Shown here piece by piece: positions 32,001 to 43,739 of a DNA stretch of 64,000 nt; the first letter of the stretch is position 1; every line of letters begins with the position of its first letter. The translations under genes and the position numbers were made by a program. Origin of the DNA: Prorocentrum cordatum (Eukaryota > Sar > Dinophyceae > Prorocentrales > Prorocentraceae). Location of the stretch: NCBI GenBank assembly GCA_963575745.1, contig CAUYUJ010014556.1, positions 90,001-154,000 on the forward strand. Reading direction: 5' to 3'. Below the pieces are notes generated by a model, which did not search any database, was not told where the DNA came from, and was given only the letters and a program-made list of their open reading frames with translations.

Positions 32001-33142
32001 TCATGATCACAAAACGCTGCCAGGGGCATCATTTGGGAGCCCCAAGGGGGAGCCACCCTGGCTGATCTCACGAGCCCGTTCGCGCCGATTTTGGTGGGAC
32101 GTCTCAGCTAGAATTGCCGTTTGGCGCCCCCAACATGTATCTCTTGAGAGCCTCATGGTCACAAAACGCTGCCAGGGGCATCATTTGGGAGCCCCAAGGG
32201 GGAGCCACCCTGGCTGATCTCACGAGCCCGTTCGCGCCGATTTTGGTGGGACGTCTCAGCTAGAATTGCCGTTTGGCGCCCCCAACATGTATCTCTTGAG
32301 AGCCTCATGGTCACAAAACGCTGCCAGGGGCATCATTTGGGAGCCCCAAGGGGGAGCCACCCTGGCTGATCTCACGAGCCCGTTCGCGCCGATTTTGGTG
32401 GGACGTCTCAGCTAGAATTGCCGTTTGGCCCCCCAACATGTATCTCTTGAGAGCCTCATGGTCACAAAACGCTGCCAGGGGCATCATTTGGGAGCCCCAA
32501 GGGGGAGCCACCCTGGCTGATCTCACGAGCCCGTTCGCGCCGATTTTGGTGGGACGTCTCAGCTAGAATTGCCGTTTGGCGCCCCCAACATGTATCTCTT
32601 GAGAGCCTCATGGTCACAAAACGCTGCCAGGGGCATCATTTGGGAGCCCCAAGGGGGAGCCACCCTGGCTGATCTCACGAGCCCGTTCGCGCCGATTTTG
32701 GTGGGACGTCTCAGCTAGAATTGCCGTTTGGCGCCCCCAACATGTATCTCTTGAGAGCCTCATGGTCACAAAACGCTGCCAGGGGCATCATTTGGGAGCC
32801 CCAAGGGGGAGCCACCCTGGCTGATCTCACGAGCCCGTTCGCGCCGATTTTGGTGGGACGTCTCAGCTAGAATTGCCGTTTGGCGCCCCCAACATGTATC
32901 TCTTGAGAGCCTCATGGTCGCAAAACGCTGCCAGGGGCATCATTTGGGAGCCCCAAGGGGGAGCCACCCTGGCTGATCTCACGAGCCCGTTCGCGCCGAT
33001 TTTGGTGGGACGCCTCAGCTAGAATTGCCGTTTGGCCTCCCCAACATGTATCTCTTGAGAGCCTCATGGTCACAAAACGCTGCCAGGGGCATCATTTGGG
33101 AGCCCCAAGGGGGAGCCACCCTGGCTGATCTCACGAGCCCGT
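32001..33142. repeat. 152-bp satellite array, about 7.5 copies
   Basis: The word 'aaaacgctgccaggggcat' begins at 32011, 32163, 32315, 32466, 32618, 32770, 32922 and 33074, giving a 152-bp period with one 151-bp unit. Units are almost identical; visible differences are mainly in the run 'tttggcgcccccaac'. The eighth unit is cut at 'acgagcccgt', where GA repeats begin. No tRNA, 5S or SL RNA motif was recognised in the unit. Near identity implies recent amplification or homogenisation. Confidence 0.95.
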
Positions 33143-33145
33143 GAC

Positions 33146-34147
<1,002 letters not shown>

Positions 34148-34289
34148 GCTCAGTCACACTTAAATCCAGATTCGTCCTCACCGAGTCCCACCACCAAGGG
34201 AGCGCCAGCAAGGAGATGCACATATGGTGATCCCCACGCAGTGAATAATTTAGGAGACGGGTGGGCAACAACTAGTTCTGGTCAAAGAA

Positions 34290-34393
34290 AACTCGGCCAG
34301 GCTGAACTCGGCTGGCTGATCTCGGTCAGGCTGGACTCGGCCGGCTGGCCGAGTTCAGCCTGGCCGGGTTTCGCCTGGCCGAGTCTGTCCCTG
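34290..34393. repeat. Self-complementary GGCCGAG/CTCGGCC repeat
   Basis: Repeats of 'actcggccaggctgaact' on the left are mirrored by 'gccgagttcagcctggcc' on the right, so the tract can fold on itself. No gene was seen. Confidence 0.75.
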
Positions 34394-34639
34394 GGCGAGT
34401 AGCGTCAGGCGGTCCGTCAGGGTAGTGGTGGCGAGGCTGCGGGCATCGGCCCCAGAGCCCTGGGGGGCGGGGTGGGGGTCCCTGAGATCCAGGCGCTGCA
34501 ATTTTTTCGAGGAAGAGCGGTCCAGCGTCGCTGGACTGACAAATCCCACCTGCCCTTTGGGGCGTGAGTGGTTTCGAGGGTTTCCTCTTCCAACCCAGTC
34601 TTCCCCTTTGGGGAGGGGCCTATCACTGTTCCCTATTGA

Positions 34640-36195
34640 TAGGCACCCCCTCCCCCAGGCGACTGGCAGCCAACGACGGGTAACGACTAACAACGAGGGC
34701 CCCCCCACTATCCCTGTCAAAAGACAATGAAACATATTCATGGGGGCAAAATCTTGGGTCATGATCAGGAGGGCGCGAGCACTTTCGATGTTTTTTTGAC
34801 AGGGACGGAGGGGGTGCATGCATATTGCCTGCTGCGCGCAGGGCCAGCATCCCTGCACTTCGAGACAAAATCTCGATCCTGCGCGGGCACCCCGCGATCA
34901 CTGTGCATTGGTTTTTGACTGGGACTGCGGGGGTTCTGGAATAATGCCTGCTACGTGCAGGCCCACCAGACGCTATGATGGCCTCCCCGCCACGCTTGCG
35001 CACTGATTTTCGACAAGTGTGGTGGGGGCCGACACGTTTCCCGACGTGTACTGCCACGTGCGCAGGCGCACCTGGCGCACTCTGCGCGTGCCCCGAACGT
35101 GGCGCACCTGGCGGGGCTGGAGCATGCGGCACACATGGCGCACGAGGCTCACGTGGCGCATCTGGCGCACCAGGCGTGCCCGGCACGCTAAGGCAACAGG
35201 GGTGCCTGGTGCACCTGGTACGCCTGGCGCACCTTGCCTCAGTGTTGCGCACATAGGGTCTGTTTTGGTACCCGTGAGCTGTCCATCCAAAGACTATCGC
35301 TGAACACGCTGCGGCTCGGGTGCTACTCATGTGGGAGGGCGGGTGGGAGTGAACGAGACGGCTTGCGGGCGGGGATGGTTTTTTTCTCTACTAATATACA
35401 CCCCCTCCCCCAGGCGACCGGCAGCCAACCAGGAACAATGAGGGCCCCCCCCCATCCCAGTCAAAAAACAATGCGAAACGCACCCTGCCTCCACATGTGG
35501 AGCATGCGCGGCCAACCCGATGCGCCGCCCCCATCATCCCTGTCAAAAAACAATACAACATATACGCTTTTGGGCAACGTCTGGAGTCATGTTCGTGAGG
35601 CCCGCGAGCGCTTGTATGGTTTTTGACAAGCATGGCGGGGGTGTCAGCATATTACCTGCTGAACGTAGGGCTACCATCCCTGACAACAAACAATACAAAC
35701 TCCATGTGGCGGTTAAATCTGGATCATTCGCAGCCACCCCGCGATCACTGTCAAGTGGTGGCGTATGGCCCGCTGTCCGCAGGCCCACCAGACACACTGA
35801 TGGGCATTGGCTTTCGACATGGATGGTGAGGGCCAACATGTTTCCCGATGTGTGCTGTCACGCGCGCAGGCGCACCTGACACACTCTGCACGTGCCCAAA
35901 ACGTGGCGCACCTGGCGCGGCTGGAGTATGCGGCACACCTGGCGCACGCGGAGGCACGTGGCGCATCTGGCGCACCAGGAGTGCCTGGCACGCTCGGGCC
36001 CCAGGGGTGTCTGGCGCGAGTGGCGCGCCTGGCACGCGTGGCGCACCTCGCCCCAGCGTCGCGCACGTGGGCTCGGTTTTGGTTCCCAGTAGCTGCCATC
36101 CAAAGACGACCGCTGAGCATGCTGAGGCTCGGGTGTTACTTATATGTTGGGAGGGTGGGTGGGAATGAGCAAGACGGCTTGTGGGCGGGTGGGTA
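34640..36195. repeat. Tandem duplication of an about 0.8-kb unit containing TGGCGCACC repeats
   Basis: Unit 1 (about 34640-35380) and unit 2 (about 35400-36195) share colinear blocks: 'cccgcgatcactgt' (34890, 35739), 'cgcaggcgcacctg' (35060, 35865), 'catccaaagac' (35284, 36098) and the 'ggtgggtgggaatga' ending. Spacing varies from 750 to 850 bp. Each contains an internal TGGCGCACC minisatellite that reads as GAPGAPGTPGAP-like peptides on one frame. Stops and frame changes elsewhere argue against a gene. Confidence 0.75.
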
Positions 36196-36279
36196 GCTTG
36201 ACCCCTCCCGCTCCCTCCTCCCCCTGGGTCTGGACGGGGCCTTCCGTGAGGGGTTGGAGAGTCCAAGATGGCCTCGGTG

Positions 36280-37140
36280 AGGAAGCCACGCTCATTAATT
36301 TTTCTATGGTTTTGGCCACATACTGTCCTCCTGGGGGGGGGGAAAGGGGACCCCAATTAAGGAGCCTCCCTCCTTTGATCGATCTCCTCTAAGATGGCCC
36401 ATAAGGCTCCCAAGGGTACCCCAAGACGGCCCCGAGAGGTCCTGGGCCGCGAGAGGTCCCCAAGAGGCCCCAAAGAGGCCCCCAAGAGGCCCCCAAGAGG
36501 CCCCCCAGATGCATCCAAGACGCCCCAATAGGCCTCGGCAGGAAGGCTTATCTCATTGATTTTACAATTGTTTTGGCCACATTCTGGCTTCCTGGGGGGG
36601 GGCCTGAATTAAGAAGCCTCCCTCCTTTGATCGATCTCCTCCAAGATGGCTCCAAGATGGCCCCCGTGGCTCCCCAGGGTGCCCCAAGACGGCCCAGACA
36701 GGTGCCCAGAAGGCCCGAAGGGGTCCCCAAGAGGCCCCCACGATGCCCCCAAGGGGCCCCAAAGACACCCCAAGAGGCTCCCCATAGGTATTCAAGACGC
36801 CCCAAGAGGCCTCGGCGAGAAGGCCAAGATCATAGGTTTTGGTAATATTTTTGCCCCCTGGGGGGACCCTAATTAAGGAGCCCCTCTCCTTTGATCGATC
36901 CTCCTCCAGGATGGCCCCCAAATGGCTCCCGAGGCCTCCAAGAGGCCCTCAAGATGCCCGCAAGAGGCTCCCAAGAGACCCCCAAGAGGCCCCACGATGC
37001 TTCCCAAAGGCACACAAGACGCCCCCAGATGCCTCCCGGGACTGTCAAGAGATCTCCAAGACACCCCTAAGACGACTCCAAGACGCTCCCGGAAGAAATC
37101 AGAAGAGCTTCCGAGGGGCATCCGCGAGGCTTCTGGCCGT
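36280..37140. repeat. CCAAGAGG-type array 4 with about 255-bp higher-order repeat
   Basis: Three units share a core with 'gttttggccacat', 'cctgggggggg', 'aattaaggagcc' and 'tcctttgatcgatct'. The last word starts at about 36372, 36624 and 36888, giving spacings of about 252 and 264 bp. The space between cores is filled with CCCCAAGAGGCC units. The core differs from those of the other arrays. Confidence 0.75.
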
Positions 37141-37141
37141 T

Positions 37142-37350
37142 CAGCTCGCCCTCCTCCTCCTCCTCCTCCTTCTCTTCCTCTTCTTCTTCCTCATCCGCCT
37201 CCTCCTTCTGTCTCTCTCCTCCCCCTCCCCCTCTTTCTCTCCTCCTCCTCCTCCTCCTCCTCCTCCTCCTCCTCCTCCTCCTCCTCCTCCCCCTCCTGCT
37301 CCTCCTCCTGCTCCTCCTCCTCGTCCTGCTCCGCCTCCGATTCCTCCTCC
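37142..37350. repeat. (TCC)n microsatellite
   Basis: An imperfect and then pure TCC triplet run directly following the CCAAGAGG array. The same succession (array then TCC run) occurs at 61080-61260. Confidence 0.9.
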
Positions 37351-37456
37351 ATCCTCTCCTCTTGTGGTAGGACGTCTTACCAAGCTCTTTTTTCCACTGC
37401 ATGCTTATCCACATCCCTGATCAGGACAACTCGCCTGGGCATCGTTTCTAGATGTG

Positions 37457-37680
37457 CTGGTGGGGATTTTTTTCCGTCGCAGCCGCAAGCGAAGGCGCAT
37501 GCAGCGTCAGAGGTCAATCCAGGCTACGGGCGAAGCCTAATTGCCCAGCGGACGCACTCACGGTTGCTGGTGGGGATACTTGTTAGTCGGCGGCCGCGGG
37601 CGAGCGCGCCGGCGGCATGTCATGTCAAAGCGGGCTACGCAGAGACGAATTGGCAAAGGAAACGCGGGAAAACCACATAG
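37457..37680 (+). repeat. Diverged tandem duplication, about 107-bp unit
   Basis: 'gctggtggggat' recurs at about 37459 and 37566, followed in both copies by related G/C-rich sequence ending 'ggctacg...agacgaattgg'/'gaagcctaattg'. No gene was seen. Confidence 0.55.
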
Positions 37681-37699
37681 AGCGACGGGCGAGGCGACA

Positions 37700-38780
37700 A
37701 CTAAACGCGGCCGAGGCCTCAGCTGGGGGGCTGCCGGGATTGAGCTGAGGGGGTACTGCCAAGGTGCACGCATGCAACGCGTCGGAAGCAGCTGGCGGCC
37801 AGGGTGACCGGCGACCAGGGACTGCAGCAGACGTGGGAACTAGTTGCAAGGGCGCAAGCCCCCAGACTACTACGAAGGTACCAGGGTGGCCGCAGCCAAC
37901 TGAACCAACTGTCGTAAGTCGAATTGGGTGCCCAGAGGGGGCGTGAGCATCGGCAAGCTGCAAAGAACCAGGGTGGCCGGGGCCAGGAGATCCAACAGCA
38001 ACAGAACGCACAAGTGCGAGGAGCAGCCGGAGCTGCAGCGCGGCCAAAATGGCGCGTAGGCACCACGGAAGAGGCTGTGGAAACAACTCGGGAACCCAAG
38101 CTGCGACCCGGGGCCTGACGGGTGCAAGAGGTGGCGCCAGCGAAGTCGCGCACCAGAAGCCCTGAACTGGGAACGCGTGCCCGCAGTCAGCACACCGGGG
38201 GTGGCGACAGACGTACACTGACACCGCGGGGAGAACTCCAATACTGAAACCAGGGTTGCAACCGCGGCGCGGCGGGGCCACATAATGCCTAGGCTGAACC
38301 ACAGACGTCCATAGCCCCCACCAAGGGGGAGGAAAACCGCGACATGGGCGGAAAAGCAGAGAGACCAAGGCCGGTGGGGGACGACACCACCGAACTGGCT
38401 GGGAGACCGGGAGCCCAGCCGGGGGGAGGGACACCCTGGCACGGCAGGGCGCCCCGGGGCGCGGGGGAGGGACGCGCCAAGAGTGAAAACAACTACAGCA
38501 GGCCGAAGGCCGTCTGGGGACAGGTGGACCACGGCCCCAGCGGTAGTCCACGAGCCAGTATTGTCATCAGGCCGCTGCCCGTGTTCCCAAGGGCGGGGAG
38601 CAGCGGGGGCTAAGCAGGGAGTGGCACCAGGGAAGGAGCACTGCCTGCAAGTCTGGCGACGGCCACAGCAAGGACTGCAGCCATCGCGTCTAGGGTGAAA
38701 CAAACGGGGGCCGCCGATGGGGTGCCAGGTGAGCGTCTGGTCTGATGCGTCGGGGCTCAGTTGGAGAGTCGGAGGCGCAA
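37700..38780. repeat. Mosaic repeat block, end shared with 43150-43460
   Basis: 38505-38715 matches 43255-43460 in order: 'gacaggtggaccacggcccc', 'ggagtggcaccagggaagga', 'ctggcgacggccaca' and 'gtctagggtgaaacaaa'. A partial third copy lies at 43165-43265. Long minus-strand frames here encode Pro/Arg/Cys-rich peptides without recognisable domains, so I do not call a gene. Confidence 0.6.
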
Positions 38781-38966
38781 CCACGGCGAACCCTGCTGTC
38801 CTGACGGATCCTGCACCACTTGGGGAGGTCTGCAGTCACCCAGGGGTGCCCGATGGGCGTCGGGGCCCACGCGTCGGGGGCACGTGTTCCAATGCAGCCT
38901 GCGAGGGAAAGGGAGGGTACACCCTGCAATCTGTCGTCACTGTGAGCTGCATTCGTAGCGGTGGAA

Positions 38967-39923
38967 CTATCGACTTGACGATTTCCTGCCATACGGCCCT
39001 GCTGGGGCCACTGTGGGGGCTGCCGTTGGAGCCACCGATGGAGCAGCCGTCGGAGCCACCGTCGGGGACTTTGTCGGAGATGCTGTGGGCACCACGGTTG
39101 GAGAGGCCGTTGGTACTGCCGTCGGAGCTGATGATGGAGCGGCTGTCGGTTTTGGGGTGGGGACTGCCGTGGGGGCTGCTGTTGGAGCTGTCGTTGGAGC
39201 TGCTGTTGGCACTGCCGTCGGGGCTGCAGTGGGTGCGGCCGTCGGAGCCGCCGTCGGGGCTGCTGTTGGCGCTACTGCAGGGGCCGCCGTCGGGGCTGCT
39301 GTTGACGCCGCTGTTGGTTCCGCCGTTGGCGCTATCGTTGGAGCTGCTCTTGGCACTGCCGTCGGGGCTGCTGTTGGCGCGATGGTCGGAGCTGCTGTCG
39401 GCACTGCCGTGGGTTCTGCAGTAGGGGCCGCCGTCGGGGCTCCTGTTGGCGCCACTGCTGGAACCGATGTCAGCAGTGCTGTGGGGGCCCACGTGGGGGC
39501 TACTGTGGGAGCTTCTGTCGGAGATGCCGTCGGAGCGGCACTCGGTGCCGTCAGTCCTCCGCCACCACGCGAGCAGCACATGTCCGCCGTGGTGAAGTCG
39601 ACGTCGCCGTAATAGGCACTGGAGTAGCTGCACATGAGCGGGTACGAATCGAACATCCCACACTGCACCTCGTTTACATTCATGGCTCCTCCGCGCGCGT
39701 CGAAACAGGGCGGTGCCGGGGTCGGTGCTTCGGAGGGAGCTGGTGTCGGAGCTAATGTCGGCGCTGCAGCGGGTGCAGCCGTCGGAGCCACCGTCGGGGC
39801 TGCTGTTGGCGCTATCGTCGGAGCCGCTGTCGGCAGTGCAGTAGGGGCCCCCGTGGGAGCCTCTGTCGGAGATGCCGTCAGACCTCTTGAAGAGACAGAT
39901 GAGGCGGTCGTCCCCCTTCCTCA
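38967..39923 (-). CDS. Pro/Thr-rich repeat protein with Cys-rich domain (partial)
   Basis: The frame is open from a stop near 39923 to a stop near 38967 and has no ATG upstream of the repeats, so the N-terminus is missing or in another exon. It encodes APTAAPT-type repeats, then a Cys-rich segment of about 50 residues spaced C-x14-C-x9-C-x17-CC (begins CFDARGGAMNVNEV, ends DFTTADMCC). A long (A/S)APT(A/V)APT repeat follows, ending PAGPYGRKSSSR. Such Pro/Thr linkers flanking a small Cys-rich module are typical of secreted or cell-surface proteins of microalgae, where Thr would be O-glycosylated. No signal peptide is visible because the start is absent. The opposite strand and the other minus frame are also open because of the repeat, but only this frame contains the structured Cys domain. 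Function not established. Confidence 0.55.
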
Positions 39924-40249
39924 AGACCTACGGGCTCTGCTTCGTCGTGTGAGCACTGGTGTCCGCCAGGGTTGTCCGTATGGACGCGTGGACTCGGACG
40001 TCGGACGCAGAAGTGGCCGCGTCCGCCTGCGAGAAGATGGGGTGGGGCTGACACTCCGCTTCCATCTGGCCAAACGGCCCTGCCGGCGACCAGGGTACGG
40101 GGAGGGGGAGAGCGGAGGGCCGCAGGGGGGGGCGGACGGGGGCGGTCAGGAATCGGCGGCACGCTGTCCGGAGTCGCGTGCGGCTGATCCGCCTGGGTCT
40201 CGGCTGTTAGCCTCGTCCGAAACAGGGCGGGCAGGGGGCGGGTCCTCCA

Positions 40250-40400
40250 CGTCCGTCGATGTAGGCTGTCCTCACGCCGCACCGTCGGTCGGTCGGGGGG
40301 GGTGGGCGGCAAGACCCGCTGTCGATGCCTGCGCTGTGGCTGACAGCTGTCTCTTCTGGCCGGTTTTTCGCGCCTCGCAGCAGGGAGGTACCTGGAAGGG
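40250..40400 (-). repeat. Gene-end repeat, copy 1 (copy 2 at 43615-43760)
   Basis: The two segments share 'ctcacgccgc', 'ccgtcggtcggtcgggg', 'gcgctgtggctgac', 'gctgtctcttctgg' and 'ggtacctgg'. On the minus strand both encode GA(K/R)N(R/G)PEETAVSHSA, so the duplicated unit is probably the 3' end of one coding sequence. Confidence 0.65.
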
Positions 40401-40429
40401 CTGCATCCCAGTCGTCGTGGCGCAGCCCG

Positions 40430-40890
40430 CTTCTGGCCTGCGGGCCCTGCAACCTTTGGTGAGGACGCTGAGACCGTGCCTCCGTCACCCTCTGGCCTGA
40501 CGGGCCCTGCCTCTCCTTGTGAGGTCTGCTGACCACCCGGGTTGCCCGTATGGGCACCAGGGTTCGGACTTCGGAAACCAAGGGTGCCTCGACCGCCTGC
40601 GGGAGGATGGGGAGGGACTGTCGCTCCACTCCCTTCCGGTCAAACGGGCCCTGTCCCTCTTGGTGAGACCGATGACACGGTGTTCCCGCTCCTTTCTGGC
40701 CTAACGGGCCCCGTTTCACTTGAGGGATCTGATGACCACCAGGGTTGTCCGCAAGGACGCAGGACTTGGACGTCGGATGCAAGGAGTGCCTCGATCGCCT
40801 CACTGGCGACCGCCAGACGGGCCCCATTTTACAGACAGCGAAAGCAGCGAAGCACGTTCCGTCGTGGCCTAACGGGCTCAATTTTACCTG
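40430..40890. repeat. GGCCTAACGGGCC module cluster
   Basis: Five or six variants of (T/C)TGGCCT(A/G)ACGGGCCC lie at about 40433, 40491, 40637, 40688, 40805 and 40864. They are often followed by '-tttcac/ctctt-ggtgagg' and 'ctgatgaccaccagggttg'. The same modules recur at 42730-42800, 43575 and throughout 45110-47460. Confidence 0.7.
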
Positions 40891-41063
40891 GAGAAACGGG
40901 GGCACAGCCCCAGTGAGTCCATCGGGCCAGGGATCAGCGCCACGGAGGAGGAAGGTGGAGGTCGGCTGTCCACAGGGGCGTCCGGTCGGCGTCGGGTCGG
41001 GAGTGGCGGGGAAGGCGTGACAGAAGTCCATCCAGGGGTGGCTAACGGCCACCGACGTCGTCG

Positions 41064-42680
41064 TCAGGGGGGCCGCTTGGTCAGATGCATCGCCAGGGCC
41101 GGCTGCCGCTGCGCGCCCTTCTCGTATGTGAGGTTGGGCTCCAGCATCACCGCCTTCTCGCTGAGCGGAGCCAGAGAAGGCTGCCACGGCCAGCCATTCT
41201 CGGACGCGAGCCTGACCTCCAACATCGCCACCGCCCTCACGCTGGGCACCGCCGTGGCCAGTTGCCGCTGCCGGCCCTTCTCGCACGTGTGGTTGATCAT
41301 GGCAGGCTCCAGCTTCTACGCGAACATCTCGCTCAGCAGCGTCGCAGCCTGATGCCACTGCCGAGGCCACCTCTTCTCGCAGGCGCTGTTCACAGTGCCG
41401 TAAGTGATGATGGTGGGTTCCAGCTTCACTCCCAGCTTCTCGCTGAGCCGAGCCAGAGCTATCTGCCACTGCCCCTTCTCGCAGGCGCTGATCACAGACT
41501 GTAGCGGCTGCTGTCAGCTCCAGCTTCACGACTGCCGTCTCGCCCAGCAGCGCCACGACCTGCTGCCCTGCCAACGCCTGCTCTTCTCGCACGTGCTGTT
41601 CACGACGCTGCGCATCGCCATGGCCAGCTGCCGCTGCCGGCCCTTCTCGCACGTGTGGTTGAACGTGGCGGGCTCCAGCTTCTACACGAGCATCTCGTTC
41701 AGCAGCGTCGCAGCCTGCTGCCACTGCTGAGGCCACCTCTTCTCGCAGGCGCTGTTCACAGTGCCGTAGGTGATGATGGTGGGCTCCAGCTTCACTCCCA
41801 CCTTCTCGCTGAGCCGAGCCAGAGCTGTCTGCCACTGCCCCTTCTCGCAGGCGCTGATCACAGTGCTGGAGCGGCAGATGACGGGCTCCAGCTTCACGCC
41901 TGCCGTCACGCTCAGCGGCGCCGCAACCTGCTTCCACTGCCAACGCCTGCTCTTCTCGCAGGTGCTGCTCACGATGCCGTAGGTGATGATGTTGGGGGCC
42001 AGCTTCACGACCACGATTTCGCTCAGCAGCGCCACTGCTGGCTGCCGCTGCCAACGCCTGCACTTCTCGCACGCGCTGTTCACAGTGCCGTAGGTGCTGA
42101 TGGGGTTGGGCTCCAGCGTTGCCATCATCTCGCTGAGCAGCGCCATGCAAGGCTGCCACGGCAAGCCCTTCTCGGACGTGGCCTGACCTCCAACGTCGCC
42201 GCCCACATCACGCTGAGCATCGCCATGGCCAGCTGCCACTGCTGGCACTTCTCGCACGTGTGGTTGATCATGGCGGGCTCCAGCTTCTACGCGAACATCT
42301 CGCTCAGCAGCGTCGCAGCCTGCTGCCACTGCCGAGGCCACCTCTTCTCGCAGGCGCTGTTCGCAGTGCCGTCGGTGATGATGGTGGGCTCTAGCTGCAC
42401 TCCCGATTTCTCGCTGAGCCGAGCCAGAGCAGTCTGTCACTGCCCCTTCTCGCAGGCGCTGATCACAGTGCTGGAGCGGCAGATGACGGGCTCCAACTTC
42501 ACGCCTGCCGTCTCGCTCAGCCGCGCCACAACGGGCTGCCACTGCCAACGCAGGCTCTTCTCGCACGTGCTGTTCACGATGCCGTGGGTGATGATGTTGA
42601 GCTCCAGCTTCACGACCTCGATTTCGCTCAGCAGCGCCACTGCTGGCTGCCACTGCCAACGCCTGCGCTTCGTCGAGCCA
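41064..42680 (-). pseudogene. Decayed pentatricopeptide-repeat (PPR) protein
   Basis: On the minus strand about fourteen repeats are recognisable, each anchored by a CEK(G/x) motif. Plus-strand anchors 'cttctcgca' lie at about 41370, 41477, 41581, 41737, 41843, 41949, 42063, 42341, 42448 and 42555, with intervals mostly 104-107 bp, matching the 35-residue PPR unit. The best-preserved stretch gives NSACEKCRRWQRQPAVALLS, KLAPNIITYGIVSSTCEK and GVKLEPVICRSSTVISACEK. The pattern WQ-AL-LLSEM-KLEP-IITY-ISACEKG is the PPR form common in dinoflagellates. PPR proteins bind organellar RNA in sequence-specific fashion. The array changes frame several times and has truncated units, so it is a pseudogene or an assembly of repeat remnants. 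No transit peptide or start was found. Confidence 0.8.
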
Positions 42681-43739
42681 GGGAGAGCGAGAGACCCCCC
42701 CCGGCGAGCTGTGAGAGGGAGACGCGGAACCAATTGGCCTGACGGGCCCCATTTGACAGACAGCGATAATAGCGAACCGCGTGTCGGCATGGCCTAACGG
42801 GCCCTATTTCACCTGGAGAGTTGGGAGGCCCCGGCGAAACCCTTGGGCGTGAGGCCAGCACGTCGGCAGAGGAAGGTGGCGGCCGGCTGTCCACTGGGGC
42901 GTCAGGTTGGCGCCGGGTCGGGCGCGCTGGGGCGAGCTAGGACTGGTGTCGGAGGCCCTCGCCGAGCTCCTTACAGCTACAGGTCGGAAGTCGAGCCAGG
43001 GGGGTGAGAGATGTCCACGGGGGCGTCGGGCTGGCGTCGGGCCGGAAGTGGGGGGGAGGCGCGATTGGGGACAGGTCGGCGCCTGGCCAGGTGCGCGGGG
43101 GCAGGTGCGGGCGTCGGACGGGAGAGGAGGCAAAGTGCGGCACAAGTACCCAATGACGGGGAGCGGAGGGGCAGGGCAGGGCGGGGCACCAGGGTAGAAG
43201 TCCCGCCTGCAAGTCGGTCGGCGGCCACAGCTGGGAGCGCGGCGGACACGTCTAGGGTGAAACAAAGTGGGGGACAGATGGACCGCGGCCCCAGCGGAGG
43301 CCCACGAGTCGCGTGGTCAGCAGCCCGTAGTCCATGTCCGGGGGCTGAAGCGACGGGGGCCGGGCAGGGAGTGGCCCCAGGGAAGGGGAACTGGCTGCGA
43401 GTCGGACGTCGGCCACGGCGGATGCTGTGTGAGTCGCGTCCAGGGTGAGACAAGCGGGGGACGTCGTCTGAGGTCCTTGCCGGAGCCCCAAGACAAACAC
43501 AGGTCGGAGGTCAAAAACCAGGGTAACGAAAGACCACGGCGAGCTGTGAGAGTAAGGCACCGAGACCTTTGGCTTAGCGGGCCCTATTATACGGATAGCG
43601 ATAATAGCGCCACGGCGGATTGCGGGCTGCCCTCACGCCGCGCCGTCGGTCGGTCGGGGTGGGGTGGGCGACGGGGCCCGTTGTCGCTGCTGCGCTGTGG
43701 CTGACGGCTGTCTCTTCTGGTCCGTTCCTCGCGCCTTGC

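Noticed and set aside
32001-33142. Regular 152-bp repeats considered as a CRISPR array or RNA gene array
   Set aside because: The whole unit is repeated with no variable spacers, the host is eukaryotic, and no 5S, SL RNA or tRNA motif was recognised.
39013-39612. Plus-strand frame coding Val-Gly-Ala-Ala repeats
   Set aside because: Antisense shadow of the Ala-Pro-Thr repeat; only the minus frame contains the Cys-rich domain.
40207-42159. 650-codon minus-strand frame as a single protein
   Set aside because: Most of it reads the PPR region in the wrong frame (Ala/Arg/Gln/His-rich); the PPR motifs lie in a different frame.
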